Source: a virus. Taken from it: DNA of 28,552 bases. The notes under the pieces are model-generated. The model saw only the letters and a list, made by a program, of their open reading frames with translations. It searched no databases and was not told the DNA's origin. The translations under genes and the position numbers were made by a program. The DNA lies in IMG/VR virus record IMGVR_UViG_3300001460_000013, positions 13,888 through 42,439 of that record; one strand, 5' to 3'. Positions 13,209 to 20,427 of the stretch are shown one piece after another (the stretch's first letter is position 1; each line of letters starts with the position of its first letter).

Positions 13209-14112
13209 AACAGAATTTTTATCATGGGTTAATTCCTATAATGGTATTATGAATTGTTACACTACTGTATATGACTATGGAGAATTTAATGAAAACATTA
13301 AGTTAGATTATTCAGTTATATTAGATAGAATGTTTTTAGATTTTGATGCACATGATAAACCATTGCTAGAAGCATTTGAGGATTATGATAAGTTAAGAGA
13401 CTATTACATAAGTTTAGGAATTAAGTTTGATTCTTTCTTTAGTGGAAAAGGTTTTCATATGATAGTCTATGGTGAAATTGTAGATGATATCAGAAGCATT
13501 CAACGGTATTATACCAAGATGGCTATTGATTATCCTACCCTTGATAGAACGGGCATACAAACTAATAGACTTCGTAGAGTCCCTAATTCGATGAACCTTA
13601 GTAGTGATGGGTATTTTTGTATACCATTAGATAAGAAATATAGTCTGTCTAAAATCTTACAGTTAGCGAGAAAACCTCATTTAGTTTCATCTAGAACTGA
13701 TGGTAAATTATTAACTTGGCCCGATGTTAAGCCAATAGAATTATCTAATATAGAGATAGACATACCTACCCCACTTGGAAGAATACCAATACTACCTTGC
13801 TTACATAATGCAATAACTGTAGAAAATCCTAGTCATTATGCTAGAGTTTATCTCATACAATGGTATAGAGATTTACTATCATTAGGTGAACGAGAACTTT
13901 CGCATGAAAAGAAAGATGAAATTGTTTCTCAAATTATGGGAGAACTAAAGATAATTTCCTCTGTTGAAGATATATGGTTAGATTGGGATGAGATTAAATC
14001 TAGAAAATATGTTACAGGTATTGTAAATAAAGGATATCATGCGGCAGGTTGTAAATCTATATTAATACCCCAAGGGTATTGTGTTGGTAAATGTTGGAGG
14101 TATCATGAATGA
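13132..14112 (+). CDS. Archaeo-eukaryotic primase, PriS catalytic domain fused to PriL-type Fe-S domain
   Basis: A 326-residue primase. The catalytic part has FLDFD with Asp70/Asp72, SGKGFH at 104-109 (the SxxH-type nucleotide-binding motif) and RLRRVPNS around 146-153, as expected for an AEP-fold enzyme. From about residue 218 the protein changes to a helical domain with Cys223 (ILPCLHNAI), Cys307 (AGCKSI), Cys317 and Cys321 (GYCVGKC). This is the four-cysteine pattern of the PriL C-terminal 4Fe-4S domain. The two eukaryotic/archaeal primase subunits are thus condensed into one short chain. It should make RNA or DNA primers for PolB. AAAGGAGG (13116-13122) sets the start. The next gene begins on an ATGA overlap. 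Confidence 0.85.
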   Translation: MYPREVWAGSHLKNAPQMKRQIVKSRTEFLSWVNSYNGIMNCYTTVYDYGEFNENIKLDYSVILDRMFLDFDAHDKPLLEAFEDYDKLRDYYISLGIKFDSFFSGKGFHMIVYGEIVDDIRSIQRYYTKMAIDYPTLDRTGIQTNRLRRVPNSMNLSSDGYFCIPLDKKYSLSKILQLARKPHLVSSRTDGKLLTWPDVKPIELSNIEIDIPTPLGRIPILPCLHNAITVENPSHYARVYLIQWYRDLLSLGERELSHEKKDEIVSQIMGELKIISSVEDIWLDWDEIKSRKYVTGIVNKGYHAAGCKSILIPQGYCVGKCWRYHE

Positions 14113-14810
14113 ATAAATTGTTAATAGATAGTAGAGAAGATTCTAACTTAACTAAAGCAGTAATAGCAAAAGCAGAAGAACTTAGTATTTCTTATTCTAA
14201 AGAATGGTTAGAAATTGGAGACTATACATTTAACGATGTATGTTTTGAAGCGAAGTCATCATTTGATTTCCTACAGTCTGTAGTAAATAAAAGATTGTGG
14301 AATCAAATGGATAATATGGATAGAGCATTTACAAATAATCTTGTAATTGTTTATGGTTCTCAAGTAGAAGCAGTAGCAAGTTTCATTAGTTATTCTAAGA
14401 CTACACTACCTAAAGCCAATCAAGCAAGACTACTAAAGAATAAATTCTATGGAGCAATAGGTAAGATTCTTTTAGATACTGATTGTAGTATCATATGGGT
14501 CAAAGATGAAAAAGAAGCGGCACAAATTATATGTGTTGTTTGTAAAATGCAACCAATAAATAGGGATATATATAATCCTAGGTTAATTAAACAACGTAAA
14601 ATTAGTACATCAGATTTAAGGATAGATGTATTAACAACAATAAAAGGTGTAAGTGAAAAGAAAGCCAAATTGTTAATTAAAGAATATGGTTCTCTTATGG
14701 AAATAGGAGAAACCTCTGTTAAAGAATTAACAGAATTAGATGGTTTTGGCAAAATATTAGCCGAAAGAATCTATGGAGTATTTAACTCCGAAATAAAACA
14801 GGTGATATAA
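14109..14810 (+). CDS. XPF/ERCC4-family nuclease with tandem HhH
   Basis: A 233-residue structure-specific nuclease like the nuclease half of Hef, XPF or Mus81. It shows DSRE at 7-10, GDYTF from 37 and the catalytic segment FEAKSSFD (E47, K49, D53), where the family normally has ERK. QSVVNKRLWNQ follows, as expected. Residues 178-225 carry helix-hairpin-helix elements (IKGVSEKKAKLLIKEYG and LDGFGKILAERIYG) that bind DNA and dimerise. Such enzymes cut forks and flaps. The Arg to Ala change next to the catalytic Glu is unusual, but the metal ligands stay. It is coupled to the primase by ATGA, and its own end supplies GGTGAT for the helicase gene. Confidence 0.88.
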   Translation: MNKLLIDSREDSNLTKAVIAKAEELSISYSKEWLEIGDYTFNDVCFEAKSSFDFLQSVVNKRLWNQMDNMDRAFTNNLVIVYGSQVEAVASFISYSKTTLPKANQARLLKNKFYGAIGKILLDTDCSIIWVKDEKEAAQIICVVCKMQPINRDIYNPRLIKQRKISTSDLRIDVLTTIKGVSEKKAKLLIKEYGSLMEIGETSVKELTELDGFGKILAERIYGVFNSEIKQVI

Positions 14811-16286
14811 ATGAGTGATAATAACTATGATAATGAAGAAGAAGAAGATAGATTATATTTTGAGGGGTTGGCGGAAGAAGTTCCTAAACGAAAAAATAGT
14901 AAACTCCCCAAAGTAGTTGAAGAATATGTAAAGAGTGCAGTAGAAGTCTCTCACTATAATGAAGTACCATCTGCTATATCTTTCTACGTTCTGTTAGGTC
15001 AAATATGTAAAGACATGGTAGCCATACCGAATGGTAGAAGGACAGATGATACAAGAGTACAATTTATTTGGATGCAAACTTCAGGTACAGGTAAGTCTAC
15101 ATTGTATGATTTTTATGGGCCAGTATCTAGATTAACTTTTGATATCTTAAGAGATAAACATGGTGTAGATTTCAATACATTTGCAGTAAAAGACATTACC
15201 GATGCAGGATTAATTGGTTCTATGGGTGAGACTGAGGAAATGGTTGAAGATGAAAATGGAAATATTACTAGACAAAAAGTTCCTATTCAATTATATGGTG
15301 AATTAGAAGGAAGTGGCTTAGCGGCTTTTGATGAGTTTGAATATTCAGGAGTGTTTAAAACTTCTAACCATAAAGAAAATGTAGTATTATATCTTAATAC
15401 CTTTATGAATTCTCTACATGGAGAAAATTGGATTATCACTAAGAAACTAAAAGAAGGAGATGTTATGGAATGTAGGTGTCAACGTTCTTTATTTGCTACA
15501 ACTTATATTCCCAAACAATTAACTTCCGTTATAGCAGAGAAAGGAGTAATGCAAAGAACTCTAATCTATATTAGAGAAGTTCCACAGGAAATACAGGATG
15601 AACTTAGAGATGCTATTATTGATGAAGTAGGTACAATTGTAAATAGAGATTTACCCGTAGCCAAGTTTGCAACCGGATTTGTAAAAATATATGAATCTCT
15701 TAAAAAACATTTTGATGATACAGGTCAAGATGCATTAAGAACAATAACATTTTCTCCTGCGTTTAATTCAGCATTAAAAAATGAATCATGGAAGATGAGA
15801 AACTTTGTATCGGATAGCAGACCCGCAGTTTTTGAAATAGCAAGTAACTTCATTACAAGACTAAATGGTACTATGACAAGGATGGCAGTACTAAGTTGTA
15901 TAGCAGAAGCACCTAATATTAGAGATAAGAATAAGAGGTATATTGTGACCGAAAGACATGTTAGACAGGCGGCTTATATAGTCAGACAATGTTATAAGTC
16001 TCTTGTATCGTGGCTTGACTCATCCCTAAAGGAAAGACCTCAAGGTTTACAGGCGGAAGCGACTAAGCAAAAATTTATTAAAACATACCAAGAAATACTA
16101 AATGAGAGTTCTGATACAGAAGGTTGGATAAATAAAACAACATTATTAACAAGAATTAGAAAACAAACTGGAATTAGTCAAGCAACTTTATATAGAGATT
16201 TTAAGAAGATAGCAAAAGAAAATTTTGAGAACAAAAGAATAGGAAAATATAGTTACCTAAAAGAAATAAGGAGTGAACAAAAATGA
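14811..16286 (+). CDS. Replicative helicase-like P-loop ATPase with C-terminal winged helix
   Basis: A 491-residue ATPase. After an acidic N-terminal 25 residues and a helical region comes Walker A QTSGTGKST (89-97). Walker B is AAFDEFE (171-177). A sensor-like strand, RSLFATTYIP, and GVMQRTLIYIREVP with a probable arginine finger follow. The C-terminal 60 residues (LLTRIRKQTGISQATLYRDF) form a winged helix. The arrangement resembles DUF3987-type and other viral helicase ATPases. It is not a canonical MCM, since the GDPGxAKS P-loop is absent. Next to primase and nuclease, it is the best candidate for the replicative helicase. GGTGATATAA precedes the start directly after the nuclease stop. Confidence 0.7.
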   Translation: MSDNNYDNEEEEDRLYFEGLAEEVPKRKNSKLPKVVEEYVKSAVEVSHYNEVPSAISFYVLLGQICKDMVAIPNGRRTDDTRVQFIWMQTSGTGKSTLYDFYGPVSRLTFDILRDKHGVDFNTFAVKDITDAGLIGSMGETEEMVEDENGNITRQKVPIQLYGELEGSGLAAFDEFEYSGVFKTSNHKENVVLYLNTFMNSLHGENWIITKKLKEGDVMECRCQRSLFATTYIPKQLTSVIAEKGVMQRTLIYIREVPQEIQDELRDAIIDEVGTIVNRDLPVAKFATGFVKIYESLKKHFDDTGQDALRTITFSPAFNSALKNESWKMRNFVSDSRPAVFEIASNFITRLNGTMTRMAVLSCIAEAPNIRDKNKRYIVTERHVRQAAYIVRQCYKSLVSWLDSSLKERPQGLQAEATKQKFIKTYQEILNESSDTEGWINKTTLLTRIRKQTGISQATLYRDFKKIAKENFENKRIGKYSYLKEIRSEQK

Positions 16287-16546
16287 GTAATATAACGTAT
16301 GAGCATCAATTTTTGGTGTTTAATGTAAGTGACGGGCCAAAAACGATAAACGAATCTTTGAATACCTACGGACAAGAAGGTTGGAGATTAACTACAATGA
16401 TTACTGTTGGTGGTGGAGAACATATTGTAGCATGGATAGTTAAAGACCATGCACTACTTGCACCCGACCCAACTAAATCAGAAGCAAATAAAATTGCTCA
16501 ATTGTGGTCATCAGCAGAAAAAACCGATGATAAGAAGGGTAAATGA
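16283..16546 (+). CDS. DUF4177-like small protein
   Basis: An 87-residue protein matching the small DUF4177 pattern: a first strand YEHQFLVFNV, then INESLNTYGQEGWRLTTM, in which LNxYGxEGW is the hallmark, and a closing strand HIVAWIVK. A charged tail, AEKTDDKKGK, follows. The family occurs in bacteria, archaea and phages without a known function. The start overlaps the helicase stop as ATGA, and its end supplies GGGT for the exonuclease start. Confidence 0.75.
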   Translation: MSNITYEHQFLVFNVSDGPKTINESLNTYGQEGWRLTTMITVGGGEHIVAWIVKDHALLAPDPTKSEANKIAQLWSSAEKTDDKKGK

Positions 16547-16547
16547 T

Positions 16548-17141
16548 ATGTCAGTTATGGCAATTGATTTAGAAACAAAAAACTACTCTTATGAAATAGG
16601 AGGTTGGGATAACACCCATATGTTTAGAGTGTCTACAGTTTGTACTTGGGATGGAGATAAAGGAACAATTTATATTGATAAAGCAGTAGATAATCTAAAG
16701 AAGTCTAATGTAGAAGTTAAAACAATCTCTCAACTTAAGTTTGATTTAGATGACCACTTTGAAAAAGGTGGTAAACTATTAGGACATAATATTGTAGCCT
16801 TTGACTTACCAGTATTAAAGAATGCATTAGATATATATTGTATTAAAAAATATTTAGATGCGGGAGCATATATTGATACAAGTCAAATATTAAATAAAGG
16901 ATATGGAGAAAGGTATAGTCTTTCTAATTTAGTTCAGCATACTTTAGGAACAGATAAACTAATGACTAGTGAAGATGCTCCTGTTGTTTGGAAAGCAGGT
17001 GGGTATTCGGAAGTTGCAGAATACTGTTTAAAAGATTGTGAGTTAGTTTATGATTTATGGAAACATGGTCAATCTCATAATATAGTAAAAGGTTTCTCTT
17101 TAAAAGGAGAAGAAATAAAAAACTTGGAGGTGGAATGGTAA
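16548..17141 (+). CDS. Stand-alone DEDDy 3'-5' exonuclease (RNase H fold)
   Basis: A 197-residue exonuclease similar to the proofreading domain of family B polymerases. Exo I is AIDLET (D7, E9), Exo II is GHNIVAFDLP (D86) and Exo III is YCLKD (Y159, D163), placing it in the DEDDy group. It is separate from the exonuclease domain already present in the polymerase piece at 8682. Roles could be mismatch or flap trimming, RNA-primer removal or host nucleic-acid degradation. ATG 16548, not the upstream extension, is used because the family motif begins there and GGGT lies seven bases before it. The C-terminus is followed by a TAATG overlap with a small membrane protein. Confidence 0.88.
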   Translation: MSVMAIDLETKNYSYEIGGWDNTHMFRVSTVCTWDGDKGTIYIDKAVDNLKKSNVEVKTISQLKFDLDDHFEKGGKLLGHNIVAFDLPVLKNALDIYCIKKYLDAGAYIDTSQILNKGYGERYSLSNLVQHTLGTDKLMTSEDAPVVWKAGGYSEVAEYCLKDCELVYDLWKHGQSHNIVKGFSLKGEEIKNLEVEW

Positions 17142-17299
17142 TGTCAACTTGGGAATATATAGGTTGGTTTTTCTTCTTTTGCTTAATGTGTCTTTTATTC
17201 TTTGCTTCATTCGGAACTAGTAGATATTCCGAATCTAGTATTGATGAATATATGGACAACTTGATAGCAGAGGAGAGCCAAAGAAATGGCCCTCTCTGA
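17141..17299 (+). CDS. Small one-pass membrane protein
   Basis: A 52-residue protein with one strongly hydrophobic segment, about residues 7-24 (IGWFFFFCLMCLLFFASF), then an acidic cytoplasmic- or exterior-facing tail (SSIDEYMDNLIAEE). It starts on a TAATG overlap with the exonuclease stop and has GGAGGTGG upstream, an excellent archaeal ribosome site. Small membrane proteins at operon ends may be holin- or egress-like, but no family is recognised. Confidence 0.6.
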   Translation: MSTWEYIGWFFFFCLMCLLFFASFGTSRYSESSIDEYMDNLIAEESQRNGPL

Positions 17300-17423
17300 A
17301 ATTTGTAAATTTTGTAATCAATTATCTATCCCTAAAAGGATTAAGGGTAGATATATTGGTTCAAAAGAACAAATTAAAATTTGGGAATGTCGTAAATGTA
17401 AAGCACTATGGTCAGATAATTAA
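17286..17423 (+). CDS. Zinc-ribbon microprotein at the operon end
   Basis: A 45-residue basic protein with CKFC (7-10) and CRKC (35-38), the same one-ribbon style as the microproteins inside the polB split but with a longer loop. GGAGAG lies about eight bases before ATG 17286, inside the upstream gene. The last codons form the left arm of the terminator hairpin. Probably a small nucleic-acid-binding protein; function unknown. Confidence 0.6.
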   Translation: MALSEICKFCNQLSIPKRIKGRYIGSKEQIKIWECRKCKALWSDN

Positions 17424-17453
17424 TTTTATCCGGCCATAGTGTCTTTTTTTTTT
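17403..17453 (+). terminator. Hairpin plus T10 terminator of the replication operon
   Basis: CACTATGG (17404-17411) pairs perfectly with CCATAGTG (17434-17441). The stem extends through G-T wobbles to about 11 pairs, and a run of ten T (17444-17453) starts 2 bases later. Only the plus strand has a T-tract after the stem, so it terminates transcription from the replication operon. The left arm lies inside the last gene's coding end and the stop codon is in the loop. Confidence 0.85.
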
Positions 17454-17470
17454 AAAAAATTTAATAAAAT

Positions 17471-17513
17471 ATTAGTGTTATATAACATTAAAATAATTAG
17501 TGTTATATAACAC
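17471..17513. promoter_or_regulatory. Two palindromic operator-like sites 25 bp apart
   Basis: ATTAGTGTTATATAACA occurs at 17471-17487 and again at 17496-17512. Each contains a perfect palindrome, TGTTATATAACA in the first and GTGTTATATAACAC (17500-17513) in the second, with centres exactly 25 bp apart. They lie just upstream of a TATA box, in the main gene-free stretch of the window (17424-17684). This is the expected look of a site for a dimeric regulator binding twice. No binding protein can be named. Confidence 0.7.
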
Positions 17514-17547
17514 AAAACCTATTAGACATTTTGGGGGTGTCTGAGAG

Positions 17548-17555
17548 TATATAAA
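17548..17555 (+). promoter_or_regulatory. TATA box TATATAAA in the control region
   Basis: TATATAAA is preceded by the purine-rich CTGAGAG, which could act as a BRE. A start about 25 bases further on would give a leader of roughly 105 bases to the membrane protein at 17685. The box also reads TTTATATA on the minus strand, the classic archaeal form, so the direction is not certain. Plus is favoured because new plus-strand genes follow the terminator. Just upstream, AGACA (17524-17528) and TGTCT (17538-17542) flank a GGGGG-containing loop. Confidence 0.55.
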
Positions 17556-17617
17556 CTCCGAAAAAATGGTTGAACTGCTTTTCTAATTTACACACTTTAG
17601 CAAAAAAATAAAATACT

Positions 17618-17650
17618 AGTGGTTTACTTTTTACACTATGACTAACCACT
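17618..17650 (+). other. Hairpin-capable leader before the micro-ORF cluster
   Basis: AGTGGTT (17618-17624) is the exact reverse complement of AACCACT (17644-17650), with a 19-base loop. It falls in the presumed 5' leader of the membrane protein at 17685. It might affect translation or be a regulator site. Seven base pairs with a long loop is modest evidence. Confidence 0.35.
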
Positions 17651-17684
17651 CCGATATTAGTGAAGCATTTGTAGGTTGGAATGC

Positions 17685-17867
17685 ATGAATTTAAATCTTG
17701 ATTTTACAATGGGATTTCTTGATAATCTAAATGCAAATATATATGAGATACCAACTTCTATCAAACTTATTTTAATGGTTCTTGGTTTAGTAAGTATAGT
17801 AGGTATGGAAAGATGGCGTTCTTTTAAAAAAAATTATATTAATTTCTTTGGTTTTAAGGTAGAATAA
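17685..17867 (+). CDS. Small one-pass membrane protein in the control region
   Basis: A 60-residue protein with one transmembrane segment near residues 25-43 (SIKLILMVLGLVSIVGM), an uncharged-to-acidic N-terminal part and a basic C-terminal part (ERWRSFKKNY). By the positive-inside rule the C-terminus would face the cytoplasm. ATG 17685 is taken instead of TTG 17676; AGGTTGG upstream is a weak ribosome site. It is the first gene after the TATA box. It could act in egress, superinfection exclusion or membrane anchoring, but no family is recognised. Confidence 0.55.
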   Translation: MNLNLDFTMGFLDNLNANIYEIPTSIKLILMVLGLVSIVGMERWRSFKKNYINFFGFKVE

Positions 17868-17939
17868 ATGAAAATAGATTCAGATGGTTATAACCGATTT
17901 TGGTTTTGGTTTGCTAAAAAGATAGGGTTAATAATATGA
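17868..17939 (+). CDS. Micro-ORF, 23 residues, aromatic-rich
   Basis: ATG follows the preceding TAA with no gap. The product has a Phe/Trp-rich middle (RFWFWFAKKIGLII) that could be a membrane-surface helix. Its stop overlaps the next ATG as ATGATGG. Support comes from back-to-back coupling only; a peptide this short may not be functional. Confidence 0.3.
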   Translation: MKIDSDGYNRFWFWFAKKIGLII

Positions 17940-18004
17940 TGGACTGGGATTATTGGGATGCAATTCTAGAAGCGATGGGTGAGAGTATTGAGCAGAATAG
18001 ATAA
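17936..18004 (+). CDS. Micro-ORF, 22 residues, acidic
   Basis: MMDWDYWDAILEAMGESIEQ is an acidic, probably helical peptide. It starts on an overlap with the preceding stop. Its codons for MGES contain GGGTGA, a good ribosome site for the following micro-ORF. Real function is unproven. Confidence 0.25.
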   Translation: MMDWDYWDAILEAMGESIEQNR

Positions 18005-18062
18005 GATGTTTTGGTATCTTTCAAATAAATTTTTTGTGTGGTTAGCACTAAAGAATCAATAA
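17988..18062 (+). CDS. Micro-ORF, 24 residues, hydrophobic
   Basis: It reads from TTG 17988, placed seven bases after GGGTGA, or from ATG 18006. The peptide is hydrophobic (MFWYLSNKFFVWLALKNQ from the ATG). Its TAA (18060-18062) sits directly against the stop of the convergent fibre gene (18063-18065). Tentative. Confidence 0.25.
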   Translation: MSRIDKMFWYLSNKFFVWLALKNQ

Positions 18063-19574
18063 TTATGTAAAATCTACCCATACGGTAATTAGAACTTCTT
18101 CAAAAGTAATATCTCCACTTACTCTTCTAACTTGTATTGCGTCACCTGCTACAAAGGCTTGGTTAAAATCTAAAGTGGCTACGGCATAAGTGCTACTATT
18201 ACCAAATGGCCTTATCATATTATCACCATTTAATACGACAGTTGCATAATCATCACCACTATTAGCGCCAGTAATTCTTACGGCAAAAGTAGCACCGTTA
18301 GTACTACTAGTAATAGTTCCACCACCTGCATTTCTAATTGTTATAGCCTTTACTACTCCCGCAACAGGCATACCATAACTGTTAATACTACTACTAGAAG
18401 CGTTTGCACCTAATACATTAAAATTATAATTAGCAGTATTACTCACGTTGTCTCCTTGGAAAAAGAACTGAGCATAACCATTAAATTTACTACTAAATCT
18501 TACTACATCAGCACCATCAGTTTTTAATATTTCATCTACTGTACCGTCTGCGTTAGGTAATTTATAAGCATCATTTATGTTTAATGTACCATCTGATTCA
18601 AGTAGCATTCTTACTCCACCATTTCCATACCATCTTAAATCATTAGAACCATTACCCGAATTTATTATCCACGGCCCAGTTGAATCAGATGATAACTCAA
18701 GAGCCGCCTCGTTATCTGTAGATTCTACTGTTATCTTTTGCACACCTGAACCTTTAACATGTAATGCAGTAGAAGGAGAAGTATTGTTAAGTCCTATTCC
18801 GAGTCTACCATTACTACCGTCTAAAAACATTCCATTAGTACCACCTGCATAAGTAAAAACAAGACTACCACCTGCGACATTAGAACCTATACGAACTGTA
18901 TTAGGTAAAGTTCCATTAGTGCTTCCTCTATATTGGAATATTCCGACAGTTGCAGTATTTTCTTTTAATGTAAAAGTTCCTAGACCCGCCGTATTGTCAT
19001 TGTCAATAGAAATTGCTAAGGTGCCCGATGTATCACCTGCAACTTCTAATTTTTCAGCAGGAATTGTAGTACCTATTCCAACATTACCACTATCAAGTAC
19101 CGTAACTTTTGTAGCCCCACCTGCTTGTAAATACAAATCATCATCGGCTCTTAAGAATAAATCATCATCGGCTCTTATTGTCATATCTGAACCGGAAGTA
19201 CTACTGTAAATGTATGTACTAGCATTTCCACCAAAGTGTATAGCAGTACCCGCAGTACCATCTGACATTACATCAATTGCACCATTTATCTCTACTTTTT
19301 TAGAATTTGTTGGATTTAATGAAATAGTTCCATCGGCATTAACTGCCATACTTTGTACTCCTGATATATCATTTACACTAAAGATATCTCCACTGTTTAA
19401 TATTGGAGAGATAGAGAAAACTTGTCCTTGTACTCCCTCAAAGGATAAACTATTATCATCTAATATTTTTAAATCAATAGGACTGTTATCCTTACCTGTA
19501 AATGTCATTTTAGGATGTGTAGATGCTACACCTGTATTGGGTGTAATTAAAATGTCTTTATCACTATCTGCCAT
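18063..19574 (-). CDS. Tail-fibre protein with GIGT repeats and C-terminal knob
   Basis: A 503-residue fibre protein. It contains two copies of the GNVGIGTTxPxxKLxV element (around residues 168-182, and a second variant reading RLGIGLNNTSPSTALHV) that recur in the large fibre upstream. Glycine/asparagine/serine-rich beta repeats such as RADDDLFLRADDDLYLQAGG lie between. The last 150 residues lose the repeats and look like a compact beta-sandwich, probably the receptor-binding or trimerisation tip. The start overlaps the upstream LamG stop as TAATG. It is the last gene of the minus-strand operon. No hairpin terminator is seen beyond it; the nearest minus-strand U-tract is T8 at 17833-17826. 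Confidence 0.8.
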   Translation of the reverse strand: MADSDKDILITPNTGVASTHPKMTFTGKDNSPIDLKILDDNSLSFEGVQGQVFSISPILNSGDIFSVNDISGVQSMAVNADGTISLNPTNSKKVEINGAIDVMSDGTAGTAIHFGGNASTYIYSSTSGSDMTIRADDDLFLRADDDLYLQAGGATKVTVLDSGNVGIGTTIPAEKLEVAGDTSGTLAISIDNDNTAGLGTFTLKENTATVGIFQYRGSTNGTLPNTVRIGSNVAGGSLVFTYAGGTNGMFLDGSNGRLGIGLNNTSPSTALHVKGSGVQKITVESTDNEAALELSSDSTGPWIINSGNGSNDLRWYGNGGVRMLLESDGTLNINDAYKLPNADGTVDEILKTDGADVVRFSSKFNGYAQFFFQGDNVSNTANYNFNVLGANASSSSINSYGMPVAGVVKAITIRNAGGGTITSSTNGATFAVRITGANSGDDYATVVLNGDNMIRPFGNSSTYAVATLDFNQAFVAGDAIQVRRVSGDITFEEVLITVWVDFT

Positions 19575-20293
19575 TATAAATCAACTCTTCCTCTTATATT
19601 ATTAAATGATTGGGCTACTTCTACACTTGTCAGCGCAGTATCGTATATCTTTACGAAAGCAATCTGCCCATTAAAGTGTCCTGCATAACCTTTGCCGATT
19701 GTAATGTTATGTGTAGCGGCTTCGGCGGCAGTAATTGTTTGTGAATTTGTATCTGTAAAACTTGTAGTTGTTCTTTTTAATTCTCCATTTTTATAATGTC
19801 TGTTTTGTGTATTAGTAAAATCTCTTACAACTGTATAATGATGCCAAGTATTATCATCTGAAAAATGACCCGTTCCTGCACCTGTTCCAAGATAATAATT
19901 TGTACTAGCATCTGCACCATTACCATAGTATAAAGTCATAGAACCACTTGTTTCATTTGTTATTGTTCCTGTACCATGATAACTCTTATTGTAAACATTA
20001 CATCTTACATTATGAACATCTGATTTAAACAATACTTCCCAAGTTGCATCTCCTGTTAAGTTATCAACTAATGGAGTATCACCTACTGCTAAGTAATCAT
20101 TACTTCCATCAAAATTAAGATAGCCAGCGTTATTAGTACTAAATGATGCACCGTTTGTAATAGTAGCAGAAACTTGCTGGATAACATCATATACAGTAGT
20201 TCCACTTCCTGAATATGATTTAGGATTAGCGGCATCATAACAAAAAATAAGATTACTAGGCTTAGATAATTTAGCCCCACCTGCTACACCCAT
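19574..20293 (-). CDS. LamG/concanavalin-like jelly-roll fibre protein
   Basis: A 239-residue protein with a laminin-G-type (Laminin_G_3) fold pattern: LIFCYDAANPKSYSGSGTT at the start, GYLNFDGSNDYLAV, a TWEVLFKS strand, then WHHYTVVRD and HYKNGEL. It ends with GQIAFVKIYDTALTSVEVAQ followed by SFNNIRGRV. Such domains bind sugars and sit at tail-fibre tips in many marine phages. It has TTGGAGGAATAAAT before its ATG. Two related proteins lie upstream (20424-21185 and 21450-22134). Likely a receptor-binding adhesin. Confidence 0.82.
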   Translation of the reverse strand: MGVAGGAKLSKPSNLIFCYDAANPKSYSGSGTTVYDVIQQVSATITNGASFSTNNAGYLNFDGSNDYLAVGDTPLVDNLTGDATWEVLFKSDVHNVRCNVYNKSYHGTGTITNETSGSMTLYYGNGADASTNYYLGTGAGTGHFSDDNTWHHYTVVRDFTNTQNRHYKNGELKRTTTSFTDTNSQTITAAEAATHNITIGKGYAGHFNGQIAFVKIYDTALTSVEVAQSFNNIRGRVDL

Positions 20294-20295
20294 AT

Positions 20296-20427
20296 TTATT
20301 CCTCCAAGGATTCCATTATATCTAAAGCGGCAGTTTGTAATTCAACTGTAACATGTTTACCAATACCTGAAAGTATATTATTTAATTGTCTTACAGAATA
20401 TTCTTTTCCATTTATTTCATATTTCAT
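20296..20427 (-). CDS. Small 43-residue protein between two LamG genes
   Basis: The product begins MKYEINGKEYSVRQLNNIL and ends in an acidic helix (ALDIMESLEE). It starts on an ATGA overlap with the LamG gene before it and carries the GGAGGA ribosome site of the next LamG gene in its last codons. It may be a fibre-assembly helper or a coupling gene. No family recognised. Confidence 0.55.
   Translation of the reverse strand: MKYEINGKEYSVRQLNNILSGIGKHVTVELQTAALDIMESLEE

Noticed and set aside
14811-16286. MCM helicase
   Set aside because: The P-loop reads QTSGTGKST rather than the MCM GDPGxAKS form and there is no MCM zinc domain, so only a general helicase-like ATPase is supported.
17660-17690. 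tRNA-like T-arm (AGGTTGGAATGC) before the membrane protein
   Set aside because: The T-loop lacks the TTC and no acceptor, D or anticodon stems can be formed around it.
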